Of a stretch of 23,979 nucleotides of DNA, positions 1 through 7,446 are shown in pieces (within the stretch, counting starts at the first letter, position 1; each line of letters starts with the position of its first letter). The notes beneath the pieces were generated by a model that did no database searches, was not told the DNA's origin, and saw only the letters and a list, made by a program, of their open reading frames with translations. Source of the stretch: PALSA-607 sp036510735 (GTDB lineage Bacteria > Actinomycetota > Actinomycetes > Acidothermales > Acidothermaceae); assembly GCA_036510735.1 (NCBI GenBank), contig DATCDK010000108.1, forward strand, positions 1 to 23,979, read 5' to 3'. The position numbers were made by a program, and so were the translations under genes.

Positions 1-190
1 ATGGGCCGTATTCGGCCTCAACCGCCTCCCTAGCCACGGTCTCGCCGTGCCCCCACGGGAACCACGCCTCGACGTGCGGGGCACGTAACCAGGTCGCAAG
101 TGCAGGGAAATCGTCGCGAGTCATCGGCCGCAGAGTCACCGCGGGCCGCCCCCCCGAACCCGGGCCGGCAGCGCCAACCTGGCTAGACAT
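1..190 (-). CDS. GNAT family N-acetyltransferase, N-terminal part (runs off window)
   Basis: The ATG at 190-188 on the minus strand opens a frame that stays open to the window edge (63 codons). After a Gly/Pro-rich leader of about 17 residues it reads VTLRPMTRDDFPALATWLRA, then HVEAWFPWG. This is the opening beta-strand and helix of GNAT acetyltransferases, and the spacing resembles the AAC(6')-like aminoglycoside acetyltransferase branch. GNAT enzymes move an acetyl group from acetyl-CoA to an amine. The acetyl-CoA binding motif would lie outside the window, so the substrate cannot be judged. The gene is divergent from the phoP-like gene. The family call is fairly safe; a resistance function would be speculation. 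Confidence 0.75.
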   Translation of the reverse strand, partial: MSSQVGAAGPGSGGRPAVTLRPMTRDDFPALATWLRAPHVEAWFPWGHGETVAREAVEAEYGP

Positions 191-201
191 CACACCAGTA
201 T

Positions 202-217
202 CGATTCCATAGAATCG
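202..217. promoter_or_regulatory. Inverted repeat between divergent GNAT and phoP-like genes
   Basis: CGATTC-CATA-GAATCG is a perfect inverted repeat with 6-bp arms and a 4-bp centre. It lies in the short region between the GNAT start (190, minus) and the response regulator (331, plus). The position suits an operator for either gene. The binding protein is unknown. Confidence 0.35.
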
Positions 218-330
218 CAGCGCGCACTTGGCCGACGTTCAGGAAACTCCCAGACTTCAGCGTAACGATGCTCATCAACCGCCACTTTGCGGCCGATCTG
301 CTTTACCCACCGCTGACCGATTGGATCGAG

Positions 331-1065
331 ATGCCGAGCTTGGCCGCCGTCCCCACGATTGTGGGAGCCGCTGGCCCGGCACGTCTGCTCGTCGTCGACG
401 ACGAGCCGAACATCCTCGAGCTCCTCGCCGCGACCCTGCGATTCAGCGGCTTCGAGGTGGCGAGTGCGGCGACCGGCCACGAGGCCCTCGAAATGACCCA
501 GGCCTTCAAGCCGGACCTCATCGTGCTGGACGTCATGATGCCCGGCATCGACGGGTTCGACGTCGCCAAGCGGTTGCGTGCCGGCGGCCTGCGCACGCCG
601 GTGCTGTTCCTCACCGCGCGCGATAGCGACGAGGACAAGGTCACCGGGCTCACGATCGGCGGCGACGACTACGTCACCAAGCCGTTCAGCCTCGAAGAGG
701 TGATCGCGCGCATTCGTAGCATCCTGCGAAGGACGAAGGGCTTGGACGGCGAGGCTGGCACGTCCATTCTCAGCCTCGGCGACATCACCCTCGACGAGGA
801 CAGCTACGAGGTCCTGAAAGCCGACCAGCCGATCGAGCTCTCTGCGACCGAGTTCAAGCTGCTGCGCTATTTCCTGCACAACCCCGGCCGGGTTCTGTCC
901 AAGACGCAGATCCTCGAGCACGTGTGGTCCTATGACTTCGGTGGCGACGCCAATATCGTCGAGACGTACGTGTCCCACCTGCGCCGCAAGATCGACACGA
1001 CGCAGCCGAGGTTGCTGCACACGTTGCGCGGGATGGGCTACGCATTGCGAGTGCCTCGATCGTGA
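331..1065 (+). CDS. phoP: PhoP-like OmpR-family response regulator
   Basis: DNA-binding response regulator of a two-component system. The receiver domain starts at LLVVDDEPN and shows the acidic pair, the phospho-acceptor Asp in IVLDVMMPG, the Thr of FLTARDS and the Lys of YVTKPFS. A C-terminal winged helix follows (LSATEFKLLRYFLHNPGRVLSK, then VETYVSHLRRKID and LLHTLRGMGYALR). The wording closely follows mycobacterial PhoP, including KVTGLTIGGDDYVTKPF and YDFGGDANIVE. The frame is open from an ATG at 268, but I prefer 331: it gives 244 aa with a short leader before the receiver, close to Mtb PhoP (247 aa). Neither start has a convincing Shine-Dalgarno. The stop overlaps the kinase GTG by 4 bases, so the two are translationally coupled. 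Confidence 0.9.
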   Translation: MPSLAAVPTIVGAAGPARLLVVDDEPNILELLAATLRFSGFEVASAATGHEALEMTQAFKPDLIVLDVMMPGIDGFDVAKRLRAGGLRTPVLFLTARDSDEDKVTGLTIGGDDYVTKPFSLEEVIARIRSILRRTKGLDGEAGTSILSLGDITLDEDSYEVLKADQPIELSATEFKLLRYFLHNPGRVLSKTQILEHVWSYDFGGDANIVETYVSHLRRKIDTTQPRLLHTLRGMGYALRVPRS

Positions 1066-2780
1066 ACCGCTGGTGGCGATCCCTCAGGACACGCGCGCGA
1101 CGGGTTCCGCTGCGGATCCGACTGGTACTTCTCACCTGCGTGTTGGTCACCGGCGCGCTGATCGCCACCGGATTCGTCGCTACGAACCTGCTGCGGCACT
1201 CCTTGATAAACCGCGTCGACAGCCAGCTCACAAGCGCGAGCCATCTGATCACCACCTCCGACTACGCCCGCGGATTTCGAGGACCCCGCGCCCCTGGTAC
1301 CGGCTCCGGCGGCCCAGGCGGGCCCGGAATCACCGGCACCACAACCGGGACGGGAGTCCCAAATGCCGCTGCACCAAATGCCGCTGCACCCGACGCCGAT
1401 ACACCCAGTGCGGCGGCGCCGAGTGCCGGAGCCGTAGCCCCAAGCGCCGCCGCACCGAGCTCGGGCACCCGCCCCGCAGGATCGCCAGCCTGCGGTACGT
1501 CGACGGCTGCGGATCCGACCGCCACGACGCGCCGGACCCTCCTGCCCCTGCCAAGCGACTACTTGGTCCAGTTCAGCAACGCCGCCGGCACCGAGCTCTC
1601 GCGGAGTAGCGAGCCCTTGGAACAAGGCGACTGCGGACCGACTATTCCGACGCTTACTCTTGCCGAGGTCAACGCACTCCATGGCAAGCCGTTCACCGTT
1701 CCGTCGAGCACAGGCGGTGAGCATTGGCGCGTTGTGGTGTCGGTCACGCAAAGCGGCACCGGCAGTATCGCCGTCGCGACACCGCTGACTGGCGTGGACA
1801 GCACGCTGAATCAGCTGATTCTCTTCGACGTCATCATCGGCGCCGGAGTGGTTATCGTCCTGGCCGGACTGAGCTACGTCGCGGTCCGACACAGCCTTCG
1901 CCCACTCGTCGACGTCGAGCACACCGCCGCCGCGATCGCGGCCGGGGACCTGACGCGCCGCGTCCCGCAAAGCGATCCACGTACCGAAGTTGGCCGACTC
2001 GCGGGCGCACTGAACGGCATGCTTAGCCAAATCGAGTCGGCATTTCGTGCGCGCGAGGCATCGGAGCAAGAGGCGCGGACGTCGGAGACCCGCATGCGCC
2101 GCTTCATCACTGACGCCAGCCACGAGTTGCGTACGCCGTTGACATCCATTCGCGGATTCGCGGAGCTGTACCGGATGGGCGCCGTCCCAGAGGAATCGGA
2201 CGTCGACCGTGTGATGACGCGGATCGAGAGCGAGTCGACCCGCATGGGGTTGCTCGTCGACGACCTGCTGCTGCTCGCGCGTCTCGACCAGCAACGGCCG
2301 CTCGAACGTGAGCTCGTCGATCTCGAGACGATCGCGTCGGACGCCGTGCACGACGCGCAGGCGGTCGCGCCAGGTCGTGACGTTCAACTGCAGCTCTCGA
2401 CGCACGAACCGGTACTCGTCGTCGGCGATGACGCGCGGCTGCGTCAAGTCGTCGGAAACCTTGTCACCAATGCGCTCACTCACACGCCGGAATCCGCCGC
2501 GGTCACTGTCGGCCTGAGTATCGATGACAGCGAGTCCGAACGATTCGCGGTGCTCGAGGTCGCCGACTCCGGACCTGGACTTAGTCCCAAAGATGCGCAG
2601 CGCATCTTCGAGCGTTTCTACCGCGTCGAGGAATCCCGCACCCGTGCGAACGGCGGCAGCGGTCTCGGACTCTCGATCGTGGCGGCACTGACCGCTGCTC
2701 ACGGCGGCACTACCGACGTCGAGACGAAGTTGGGCGTCGGCTCGCGTTTCCGCATCCGACTGCCGCTCGCCGAAATGTGA
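1062..2780 (+). CDS. phoR: PhoR-like membrane sensor histidine kinase
   Basis: Partner kinase of the preceding regulator, 572 aa, starting at a GTG inside the GTGA overlap. Order: cytoplasmic Arg-rich start; membrane segment at about 19-41; extracellular sensor at about 42-250; second membrane segment at about 252-276; HAMP to about 330; dimerisation/phosphoacceptor box FITDASHELRTPLTSIRGFAELY with His354; N box around Asn470; G1 box DSGPG (502-506); G2 box GGSGLGLSIV (531-540). The cytoplasmic half is very like mycobacterial PhoR. The sensor domain differs: residues about 75-150 are low-complexity Gly/Pro/Ala, with two cysteines (143 and 191) that could pair outside the membrane. The ligand is unknown; Mtb PhoPR is linked to acid response and envelope lipids, which need not hold here. 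Confidence 0.9.
   Translation: MNRWWRSLRTRARRVPLRIRLVLLTCVLVTGALIATGFVATNLLRHSLINRVDSQLTSASHLITTSDYARGFRGPRAPGTGSGGPGGPGITGTTTGTGVPNAAAPNAAAPDADTPSAAAPSAGAVAPSAAAPSSGTRPAGSPACGTSTAADPTATTRRTLLPLPSDYLVQFSNAAGTELSRSSEPLEQGDCGPTIPTLTLAEVNALHGKPFTVPSSTGGEHWRVVVSVTQSGTGSIAVATPLTGVDSTLNQLILFDVIIGAGVVIVLAGLSYVAVRHSLRPLVDVEHTAAAIAAGDLTRRVPQSDPRTEVGRLAGALNGMLSQIESAFRAREASEQEARTSETRMRRFITDASHELRTPLTSIRGFAELYRMGAVPEESDVDRVMTRIESESTRMGLLVDDLLLLARLDQQRPLERELVDLETIASDAVHDAQAVAPGRDVQLQLSTHEPVLVVGDDARLRQVVGNLVTNALTHTPESAAVTVGLSIDDSESERFAVLEVADSGPGLSPKDAQRIFERFYRVEESRTRANGGSGLGLSIVAALTAAHGGTTDVETKLGVGSRFRIRLPLAEM
1361..1390 (+). repeat. 15-bp perfect tandem duplication inside phoR sensor region
   Basis: The unit aaatgccgctgcacc occurs twice head to tail (1361-1375, 1376-1390) and encodes NAAAP-NAAAP. 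Degenerate Ala/Pro pentads follow to about 1450. Slipped-strand expansion in a linker is the simplest reading. Confidence 0.85.
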
Positions 2781-2846
2781 CTCGTATCCGAACCATCGCG
2801 TGCGACGCTTGCACGCCGAGCTGTCGACGCGCCCAACTTCGGCTAC

Positions 2847-2874
2847 GTACTTAGTCCTGTTACGGACGAAGTAC
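2847..2874. terminator. Bidirectional hairpin between convergent phoR and HNH genes
   Basis: Arms GTACTTAGTCC and GGACGAAGTAC (11 positions, one A-G mismatch) flank a 6-base loop. The hairpin begins 66 bases after the phoR stop and ends 2 bases before the stop of the convergent HNH gene. It could terminate both. No U-tract is present, as is common in high-GC actinobacteria. Confidence 0.6.
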
Positions 2875-2876
2875 TG

Positions 2877-4165
2877 TCACGTGCGCAGTGCTCGTATTTT
2901 GTATCGGTTGTGCTGTCGTGGTCTTCGGTCACTGTCGATCCAGGCGGGTGGGATGAACCACGGCATCGAATTGATCATGGTGATGTCCCAGCCGTCGTGG
3001 TGCACGACGTCGTGGTGGTAACTGCACAACAGGCATAGGTTGCAGAGCGCGGTTTCACCTCCGTCGGACCAGTATTTGCAGTGGTGGGCGTCGCACCAGG
3101 ACGGCGGCCGGTCGCAGCCGGGAAAAGCGCAGCCTTGATCACGAGCGACGAGTGCACGCCGGATCGCTGTGGGGATAACGCGGGTCAATCTTCCGACGTC
3201 GAGTGGTTCGCCGTGTGAACCAAGCACGATGGGATGACATTCGCATCGCATAGCACTCGGCGGGTGGCTTCGATGGAGAACGGGATGCCGGTGTCCAGCA
3301 TGCCTGGCGCGCAGTCGGTCGCACCGGCCGCTTTCGCTTCGAGGCTTTCCCAGCTCACGGTCAACGCGACGTTTGGCCGCTCCCCACGCACTTGAGGCAG
3401 GTCTGGAGTGGCGAGCTGGCATAACTGGACGAACGCGTCGGCGTAGCGGGCGCCGGTCTCGCGCGGGTCGGGGATGCCGTCGACGGCGGGCATAGGTGCG
3501 GCGAGCGGGCTGAGCACCGCGATCGCGAGCGCGCCGGCTTCTTTGTCGAGCAGCCCGCGCAGCGCGACGGTGCCGTCGGCACGGGTGGTCAATGACACGA
3601 ATCGGTTCTGTCGAGCGGCCGCTTCTTGTTCTTCCAGCACGTCGGGAGCGAACCGGTAAGTGATGTTCATCGCGGTGCGGGTCACCGCGCGGCTGCCGTA
3701 GTGGCTCGCGGCCTGCAGCAGCAGGTCTTCTACCTCACCGGTCATCGCAGCAGGTACCGACGCAGGCAACGCTTCGATCGCGTTACAGACCGCTGTTGCG
3801 GCGCCCATGGTGATCTCCCCGGCGCTAAACGCCGCCGCGGTGGCCGGGCGGCCATCGAGTTGGTGGGCGAGTTGCAGCCGAGCCCGGCCCATCCAACTCG
3901 GCACATCCGCCGCCGCCTTTAACCACCCGTGCGTCGTCTTGGCCGCCAACAGCGTGCGCACCAACGATGTTTCGGCCTGCGCGAGGCTCGCGACCTTAGC
4001 CGCGTCGAGCCGGTTTGAGACCTTCTCTAGCTCCACGACCAAGTCAGCCAGTTCACGCGTCGGTATCGACCACAGCGGCGCAGCGGCGAACTCATCAAGC
4101 GCAGCATTCATCGAAGCAACCGCTTCGGCTGCGGGATGTGCCTGATCGACGTGCAACGAACTCAT
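2877..4165 (-). pseudogene. DUF222 / HNH endonuclease (13E12-type), frameshifted
   Basis: Two overlapping minus frames make one protein. 4165 to about 3234 encodes the N-terminal DUF222 region (LVVELEKVSNRLDAAKVASLAQ; LDGRPATAAAFSAGEITMGAA). From about 3233 to 2877 another frame encodes the C-terminal HNH nuclease: CAFPGCDRPPSWCDAHH, WSDGGETALCNLCLLC, YHHDVVHHDGW. The zinc Cys pairs and HNH histidines are all present. The frames join at the GGG run 3231-3233 (CCC on the coding strand). One added base restores VIP-IVLGSHGEPLDVGRL and a 429-residue protein, a normal length for the family. Such proteins are numerous in actinobacteria and related to the mycobacterial 13E12 repeat family; their role is unclear. 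The break is real decay or a sequencing error. Confidence 0.85.
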
Positions 4166-4474
4166 GCAGCAAACCTACCGACCAGCACTGACACAAACCG
4201 CAGTCAACAAGGAACTGTGAACAACGGGGATTGCCTGTGGAAAAAAGGGAAATGCGGGTTTCTTGCCTGCGGAGGTCGCGCGGCTGCGCGTGCATGCGCA
4301 CCGCACGTACGCAGATACGTGCGCATGACGCGGGCGCGCGTGCGCACGCGCGTACACGCGCATGCGGGTACGGGTACGTGTACACGCGCATGCGGGTGCG
4401 TGTACGTGCGCGTCACCCCGCGAGCGCATAGGCACGTGCGCGGCACACGCGCGCGAGCCGCGGGCACAACGCGG
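4166..4474. other. Gene-free stretch between aldo/keto reductase stop and HNH gene start
   Basis: No credible gene is seen on either strand; the frames crossing it encode only Arg/Ala/His/Val-rich low-complexity sequence. It should hold the promoter of the HNH gene and the 3' end of the reductase transcript. Its centre is the alternating purine-pyrimidine island described separately. Confidence 0.6.
4285..4413. repeat. Alternating purine-pyrimidine (Z-DNA-prone) island with 18-bp direct repeats
   Basis: Long perfect purine-pyrimidine alternations follow one another: 4285-4301 (17), 4302-4313 (12), 4315-4327 (13), 4334-4366 (33), 4374-4394 (21) and 4396-4413 (18). They consist of CG, CA/TG and TA steps. 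Within them gtacacgcgcatgcgggt occurs twice, at 4352-4369 and 4380-4397, with a 28-bp period. Many short palindromes (GCATGCGC, GTACAC/GTGTAC) would also allow cruciforms. No protein-coding or tRNA feature explains it. Confidence 0.85.
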
Positions 4475-5359
4475 TCAAACAGCGCGGACAGCCGGAAACC
4501 GTTCCGCGAGCTCGGCGCGTGCTGCATCGTCTAACTGCACGCCGGCCGCACCGATGTTTTCCGCGAGATGTTCTCGCGTTCGGGTCCCAGGAATCAGCAG
4601 GATGTTCGGCGCCAAGTCCAACAGCCAAGCAAGGGCAAGCTGGGACGGCGTCGCGCCCAGCCGCCGAGCGAGCTCAGCGACGGCCCGACTGCTGAGGATT
4701 CCGTTCTGTCCCCCGCGCGGCCAACCGAGTGGGAAGAATGGCACGAACCCGATGCCTCGCGATGTGCACTCGTCCAGCACGTCACGCGAGCGTTGATCGG
4801 CGAGATTGAACAAGTTCTGCACGCAAACGATCTCGGTCTGGGCGACCGCCCTTAACAAATGAGATAACGAGATGTTGCTCAGGCCGATGCCGTCGATCAA
4901 TCCCTCGTCCCGTGCGGTGACGAGCGCGTCGAGCTGAGAGTCGAATCGCGTCCCTGGGGTCGCCGACGGATCCAGCAGCCGAAGGTTCACCGCAGCCAAT
5001 CGTGAAACGCCGAGCGTTGCAAGGTTGTCCTCGATGCCTGCGCGAAGCTGATCCGGATTGTCGTACGGCAAGACCGCGCCGGTCTCATCGCGCAGCGCGG
5101 CCACTTTGCTCACGATCGCCAAGTCACTCGGGTACGGATAAAGCGCTTCTCGGATCAGCTCGTTGACGACGCCAGGCCCGTAGTACTGCGCGGTGTCGAT
5201 GTGGTTGATCCCGCTGTCGACGGCCGCACGCAGTACCCGCAGCGCCTCGTCGCGGTCGCGTGGCGGCCCGAAGACGTTGTCACCGGCCAACTGCATCGCA
5301 CCGTATCCGAGCCGGTCAACCTGCCACGGGCCCAGCGCGAACGTGCCTCCGAGTTCCAT
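4475..5359 (-). CDS. Aldo/keto reductase, YdbC/PdxI-like
   Basis: NADPH-dependent aldo/keto reductase, 294 aa from the preferred start. The catalytic Asp and Tyr are in HIDTAQYYGPG (Asp55, Tyr60) and the Lys in IVSKVAALR (Lys85). The usual catalytic His position is replaced in AAVNLRLLD, as in E. coli YdbC/PdxI. The opening DRLGYGAMQLAGDNVFGPPRDR and the late AWLLDLAPNILLIPGTRTREHL also match that pyridoxal reductase closely. The frame is open from an ATG at 5404 that overlaps the SDR stop (ATGA). I prefer ATG 5359, with GGAGGA just upstream and an N-terminus that aligns with YdbC. It is second in an operon with the SDR, so probably under the same MarR control. Substrate unproven: pyridoxal or another carbonyl. 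Confidence 0.87.
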   Translation of the reverse strand: MELGGTFALGPWQVDRLGYGAMQLAGDNVFGPPRDRDEALRVLRAAVDSGINHIDTAQYYGPGVVNELIREALYPYPSDLAIVSKVAALRDETGAVLPYDNPDQLRAGIEDNLATLGVSRLAAVNLRLLDPSATPGTRFDSQLDALVTARDEGLIDGIGLSNISLSHLLRAVAQTEIVCVQNLFNLADQRSRDVLDECTSRGIGFVPFFPLGWPRGGQNGILSSRAVAELARRLGATPSQLALAWLLDLAPNILLIPGTRTREHLAENIGAAGVQLDDAARAELAERFPAVRAV

Positions 5360-5400
5360 CCGTCCTCCACGATCAACCGGCAGACTGCCACGTGCGAGCC

Positions 5401-6082
5401 TCATCCACCGTACGTCGGTACCAAGTCCCCGCTAACAGAAGCGGCGGCGTCGCTGACGAGGAACGCGATGACGTCGGCGATGGCCTCCGGTTCGACCGCG
5501 CCGGCCATCACCTGCGGCGGGAGAATCGCCCTATTCTTCGCCGTGGCGATGAGCTGCGGGACGACGGTATTGACCCGGATCCCGTGCGGGCGTAGCTCGA
5601 CGTCGAGGGTGCGCGTCAGGTGCACCAGCGCGGCCTTGCTCACGCCATAAGCAGCGGCGCCGGCCGTCGGTTCGACGCCGGGCCGGGGCGGCGACGTGCA
5701 CGATGACCCCGGAGCCCGCAAGCTTCATGTGCCGTGCCACCGCCTGAGTCAGCCACAGCGCAGCACCGAGGTTCACGTCCATCATGCGACCGAGCGTCTG
5801 CGGCGTCACGGTGAGTGCGTCGCCAAGCTCGTAGGCCCCAATCGTATTAACGAGGACGTCGGGTGCGCCGATCTCGGCGACAACATGCTCGACGAGCGGG
5901 CCTGGGACGGCGGGGTCGGTGGCGTCCGCGACCTCGCGGTGGATGCCGTCAGGGAGTTCCTTCAACCCGGCTTCGGTGCGGTCGACGGCGACGACGGTCA
6001 ACCCCGCTGCGTGCAGCGCGAGGGCGGTCGCATGACCGATCCCACTGCCCGCACCGGCCACGATCGCGATACGTGCTTTCAT
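5401..6082 (-). pseudogene. Short-chain dehydrogenase/reductase (SDR), frameshifted
   Basis: NAD(P)-dependent SDR in two frames. The N-terminal frame has the cofactor motif VAGAGSGIG (Gly10, Gly14, Gly16), DRTEAGL, VLVNTIGAYE and VIVHVAA. The C-terminal frame has the active-site AAYGVSKAALVHLTRTL (YxxxK), HGIRVNTVVPQLI and the end ASVSGDLVPTYGG. They join at the GGGG run 5685-5688: removing one base gives VHVAA-RPGVEPTAGAAAYG and an intact 226-residue enzyme. The start at 6082 is chosen because AGGAGG lies 8 bases upstream; the frame extends to 6118, but that would begin inside the operator. It heads the operon with the aldo/keto reductase, whose upstream ATG overlaps its stop. As sequenced, the enzyme would lack its catalytic Tyr/Lys. 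Confidence 0.85.
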
Positions 6083-6098
6083 GATTACAACCTCCTGA

Positions 6099-6122
6099 CT
6101 ACCTGCTTGCGCAAGCAAGTAG
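6099..6122. promoter_or_regulatory. MarR operator candidate, site 1 (SDR-AKR operon)
   Basis: A 24-bp near-perfect palindrome with a single mismatched pair. Its core TGCTTGCGCAAGCAAGTAG (6104-6122) recurs with one change upstream of marR and with two changes upstream of the MBL operon. It overlaps the -10 box of the SDR promoter, so a bound protein would block transcription. A shorter relative, CTTGTCAAGC, lies at 6139-6148 over the -35 box. Confidence 0.75.
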
Positions 6123-6146
6123 ATGCTACGATGAAAGGCTTGTCAA
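6118..6146 (-). promoter_or_regulatory. Sigma70-type promoter of the SDR-AKR operon
   Basis: On the minus strand a perfect -35 TTGACA (6146-6141) is followed after exactly 17 bases by TCTACT (6123-6118) as the -10. The ribosome site AGGAGG (6096-6091) and ATG 6082 lie downstream. The -10 sits inside operator site 1. Confidence 0.65.
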
Positions 6147-6210
6147 GCAGGACAAAAAAGGGTTCGGGCGCGAATGTTCAGACACGACACGTTACGCAGG
6201 GCGCAGTCGA

Positions 6211-6229
6211 TGCTTGCCCAAGCAAGTAG
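6211..6229. promoter_or_regulatory. MarR operator candidate, site 2 (marR autoregulation)
   Basis: TGCTTGCCCAAGCAAGTAG differs from the core of site 1 at one base. It ends 9 bases before the GTG of marR. A -10-like TAGCCT (6227-6232) overlaps its end and is followed by 6 bases and then the GTG, so the marR transcript is probably leaderless and self-repressed. No clear -35 is visible. Confidence 0.72.
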
Positions 6230-6238
6230 CCTGGTCAG

Positions 6239-6697
6239 GTGGCCAAGGTGGTTCCGCTGAGTACGGCAGAAGAGGAATTCTGGCGCGCACTCATGCGCAT
6301 CGTCCTGTCGTTGCCACGTCGACTCGACAGCGACCTCGTGAAGACGGTCGGCATCACCGCAAACGAATACACGACGCTGATGTGCTTGTCCGAAGCCGCT
6401 GGCCGCCAGTTGCGCATGGCCGACTTGGCGAACGCCGCCGCGCTGTCGGCGAGCCGCATGACTCGCCTCGTCGACGACCTCCAGTCGCGCGGGCTCGTGA
6501 CGAAGCGCACCAGTTCTGAAGATGGTCGAGGCAATGTTGCGAAGCTCACGCCCGCCGGACTCGCCAAGCTGAAGTCGGCGTGGCCCACTCACCTCGCGAG
6601 CGTCCGGCGCCTGTTCAATGAAATCGATCCGCACACCGTTGGCACGGCCGCACAGGCGTTGGCGCAGATCGCTGTCCACCTCGAAGACACCCGCTGA
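6239..6697 (+). CDS. MarR family transcriptional regulator
   Basis: Small winged-helix repressor, 152 aa. The N-terminal helix has EEEFWRALMRIVLSLPRRL and ITANEYTTLMCLSEA. The recognition region is RMADLANAAALSASRMTRLVDDLQSRGLV, and the wing is KRTSSEDGRGNVAKLTPAG; both are classic MarR. MarR dimers usually bind palindromes near their own gene and let go on binding a phenolic, quinone or drug-like ligand, or after thiol oxidation. There is one cysteine (Cys49), just before the DNA-binding domain, which could be redox-sensitive; this is inference. The start is a GTG with no Shine-Dalgarno, consistent with a leaderless message. It is divergent from SDR-AKR and convergent with the YcaC-like gene. 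Three operator-like sites in this locus point to it as their regulator. Confidence 0.9.
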   Translation: MAKVVPLSTAEEEFWRALMRIVLSLPRRLDSDLVKTVGITANEYTTLMCLSEAAGRQLRMADLANAAALSASRMTRLVDDLQSRGLVTKRTSSEDGRGNVAKLTPAGLAKLKSAWPTHLASVRRLFNEIDPHTVGTAAQALAQIAVHLEDTR

Positions 6698-6722
6698 TCG
6701 ACCGCGAGCCGCCGACAAGCCC

Positions 6723-6750
6723 ACGGGCTCACGGGGCCACGGGGCCACGA
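6723..6750. repeat. Short GC-rich direct repeats between convergent genes
   Basis: cacgggct-cacggggc-cacggggc-cacg is a run of near-identical 8-bp units between the convergent ends of marR (6697) and the hydrolase (6755). It may help termination, but no strong hairpin is evident. Confidence 0.4.
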
Positions 6751-6754
6751 GTCC

Positions 6755-7369
6755 CTACAGGCCCTTCAGCAGCCGTGACGTGAGCACGATGTCCACGACC
6801 TCCCCGACGGTGGAAGTACGTGCCCAGTCACGTTGAAGTTCGCACGCGAGCGACACCCAACTGACCGGCTGCGCACCTGCCTGCACGATGCGCTCCAAGC
6901 CAGCACGGTGCGCCTCAACCGACGTCCCGGCAACAGCATCGACGACGGGATACACCTCATAGCCGGCTCGCAAAGCGTCGAGACTCGGAAACGCAAGGCA
7001 AACCTCGGTCCAAAGCGCCGTCATGATGAGCTTGCGCCGGCCGGTAGCCTCCACTGCGGCGCGAAACTCGACGTCTTCCCACGCGTTGATCTGAGTGCGG
7101 TCGAGTTCGACGCTGTCCGCGAGTACCTCGCGCAACTCAGGAAGCGTCGGCCCCTGGCCGTTGGCAACATTCACCGTCGAGAGCACGATCGGCAGTTGGT
7201 ACGCCTTCGCGAGGCGGGCCACCGACACGATGTTGCGCAGCAGCAGCTCGTGATCCATCGAATGCACTGCCGCTACCTGCGAAGGTTGATAGTCGATCAC
7301 CACTAGCGCGGAGTTCTGCGGGGTGAGCAACGCATCGCTCACCGGGTCGCGTATCGGCTCACTCGTCAT
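6755..7369 (-). CDS. YcaC-like isochorismatase-family hydrolase
   Basis: Cysteine hydrolase of the isochorismatase superfamily, 204 aa, resembling E. coli YcaC over its length. The catalytic Asp is in ALVVIDYQ (Asp26) and the nucleophile Cys in LWTEVCLAFPSLDAL (Cys124), preceded by QINAWEDVEF as in YcaC. The later AGAQPVSWVSLACELQRDW is also typical. The family cleaves C-N or ether bonds in small amides and related compounds; the substrate of YcaC-type members is not established. GAGGAG lies just upstream of the ATG. It is divergent from the MBL operon, with operator site 3 between them, so it may share MarR control, although I could not define a clean promoter on this side. Confidence 0.87.
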   Translation of the reverse strand: MTSEPIRDPVSDALLTPQNSALVVIDYQPSQVAAVHSMDHELLLRNIVSVARLAKAYQLPIVLSTVNVANGQGPTLPELREVLADSVELDRTQINAWEDVEFRAAVEATGRRKLIMTALWTEVCLAFPSLDALRAGYEVYPVVDAVAGTSVEAHRAGLERIVQAGAQPVSWVSLACELQRDWARTSTVGEVVDIVLTSRLLKGL

Positions 7370-7446
7370 GTGCGTCTCCTCGGTTCACGGCGCGGGTTCA
7401 GGACGCCACAGCTGACGGACTGGCGTAGAGAAACCGTAGACACAAG

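Noticed and set aside
190..1020. 276-codon minus frame over the response regulator
   Set aside because: Antisense to a clear OmpR-family gene; no recognisable domain.
1038..2702. 554-codon open frame on the minus strand
   Set aside because: It lies antisense to phoR, whose domains are complete; its translation is Arg/Ala/Gly-rich with no motif. High GC keeps antisense frames open.
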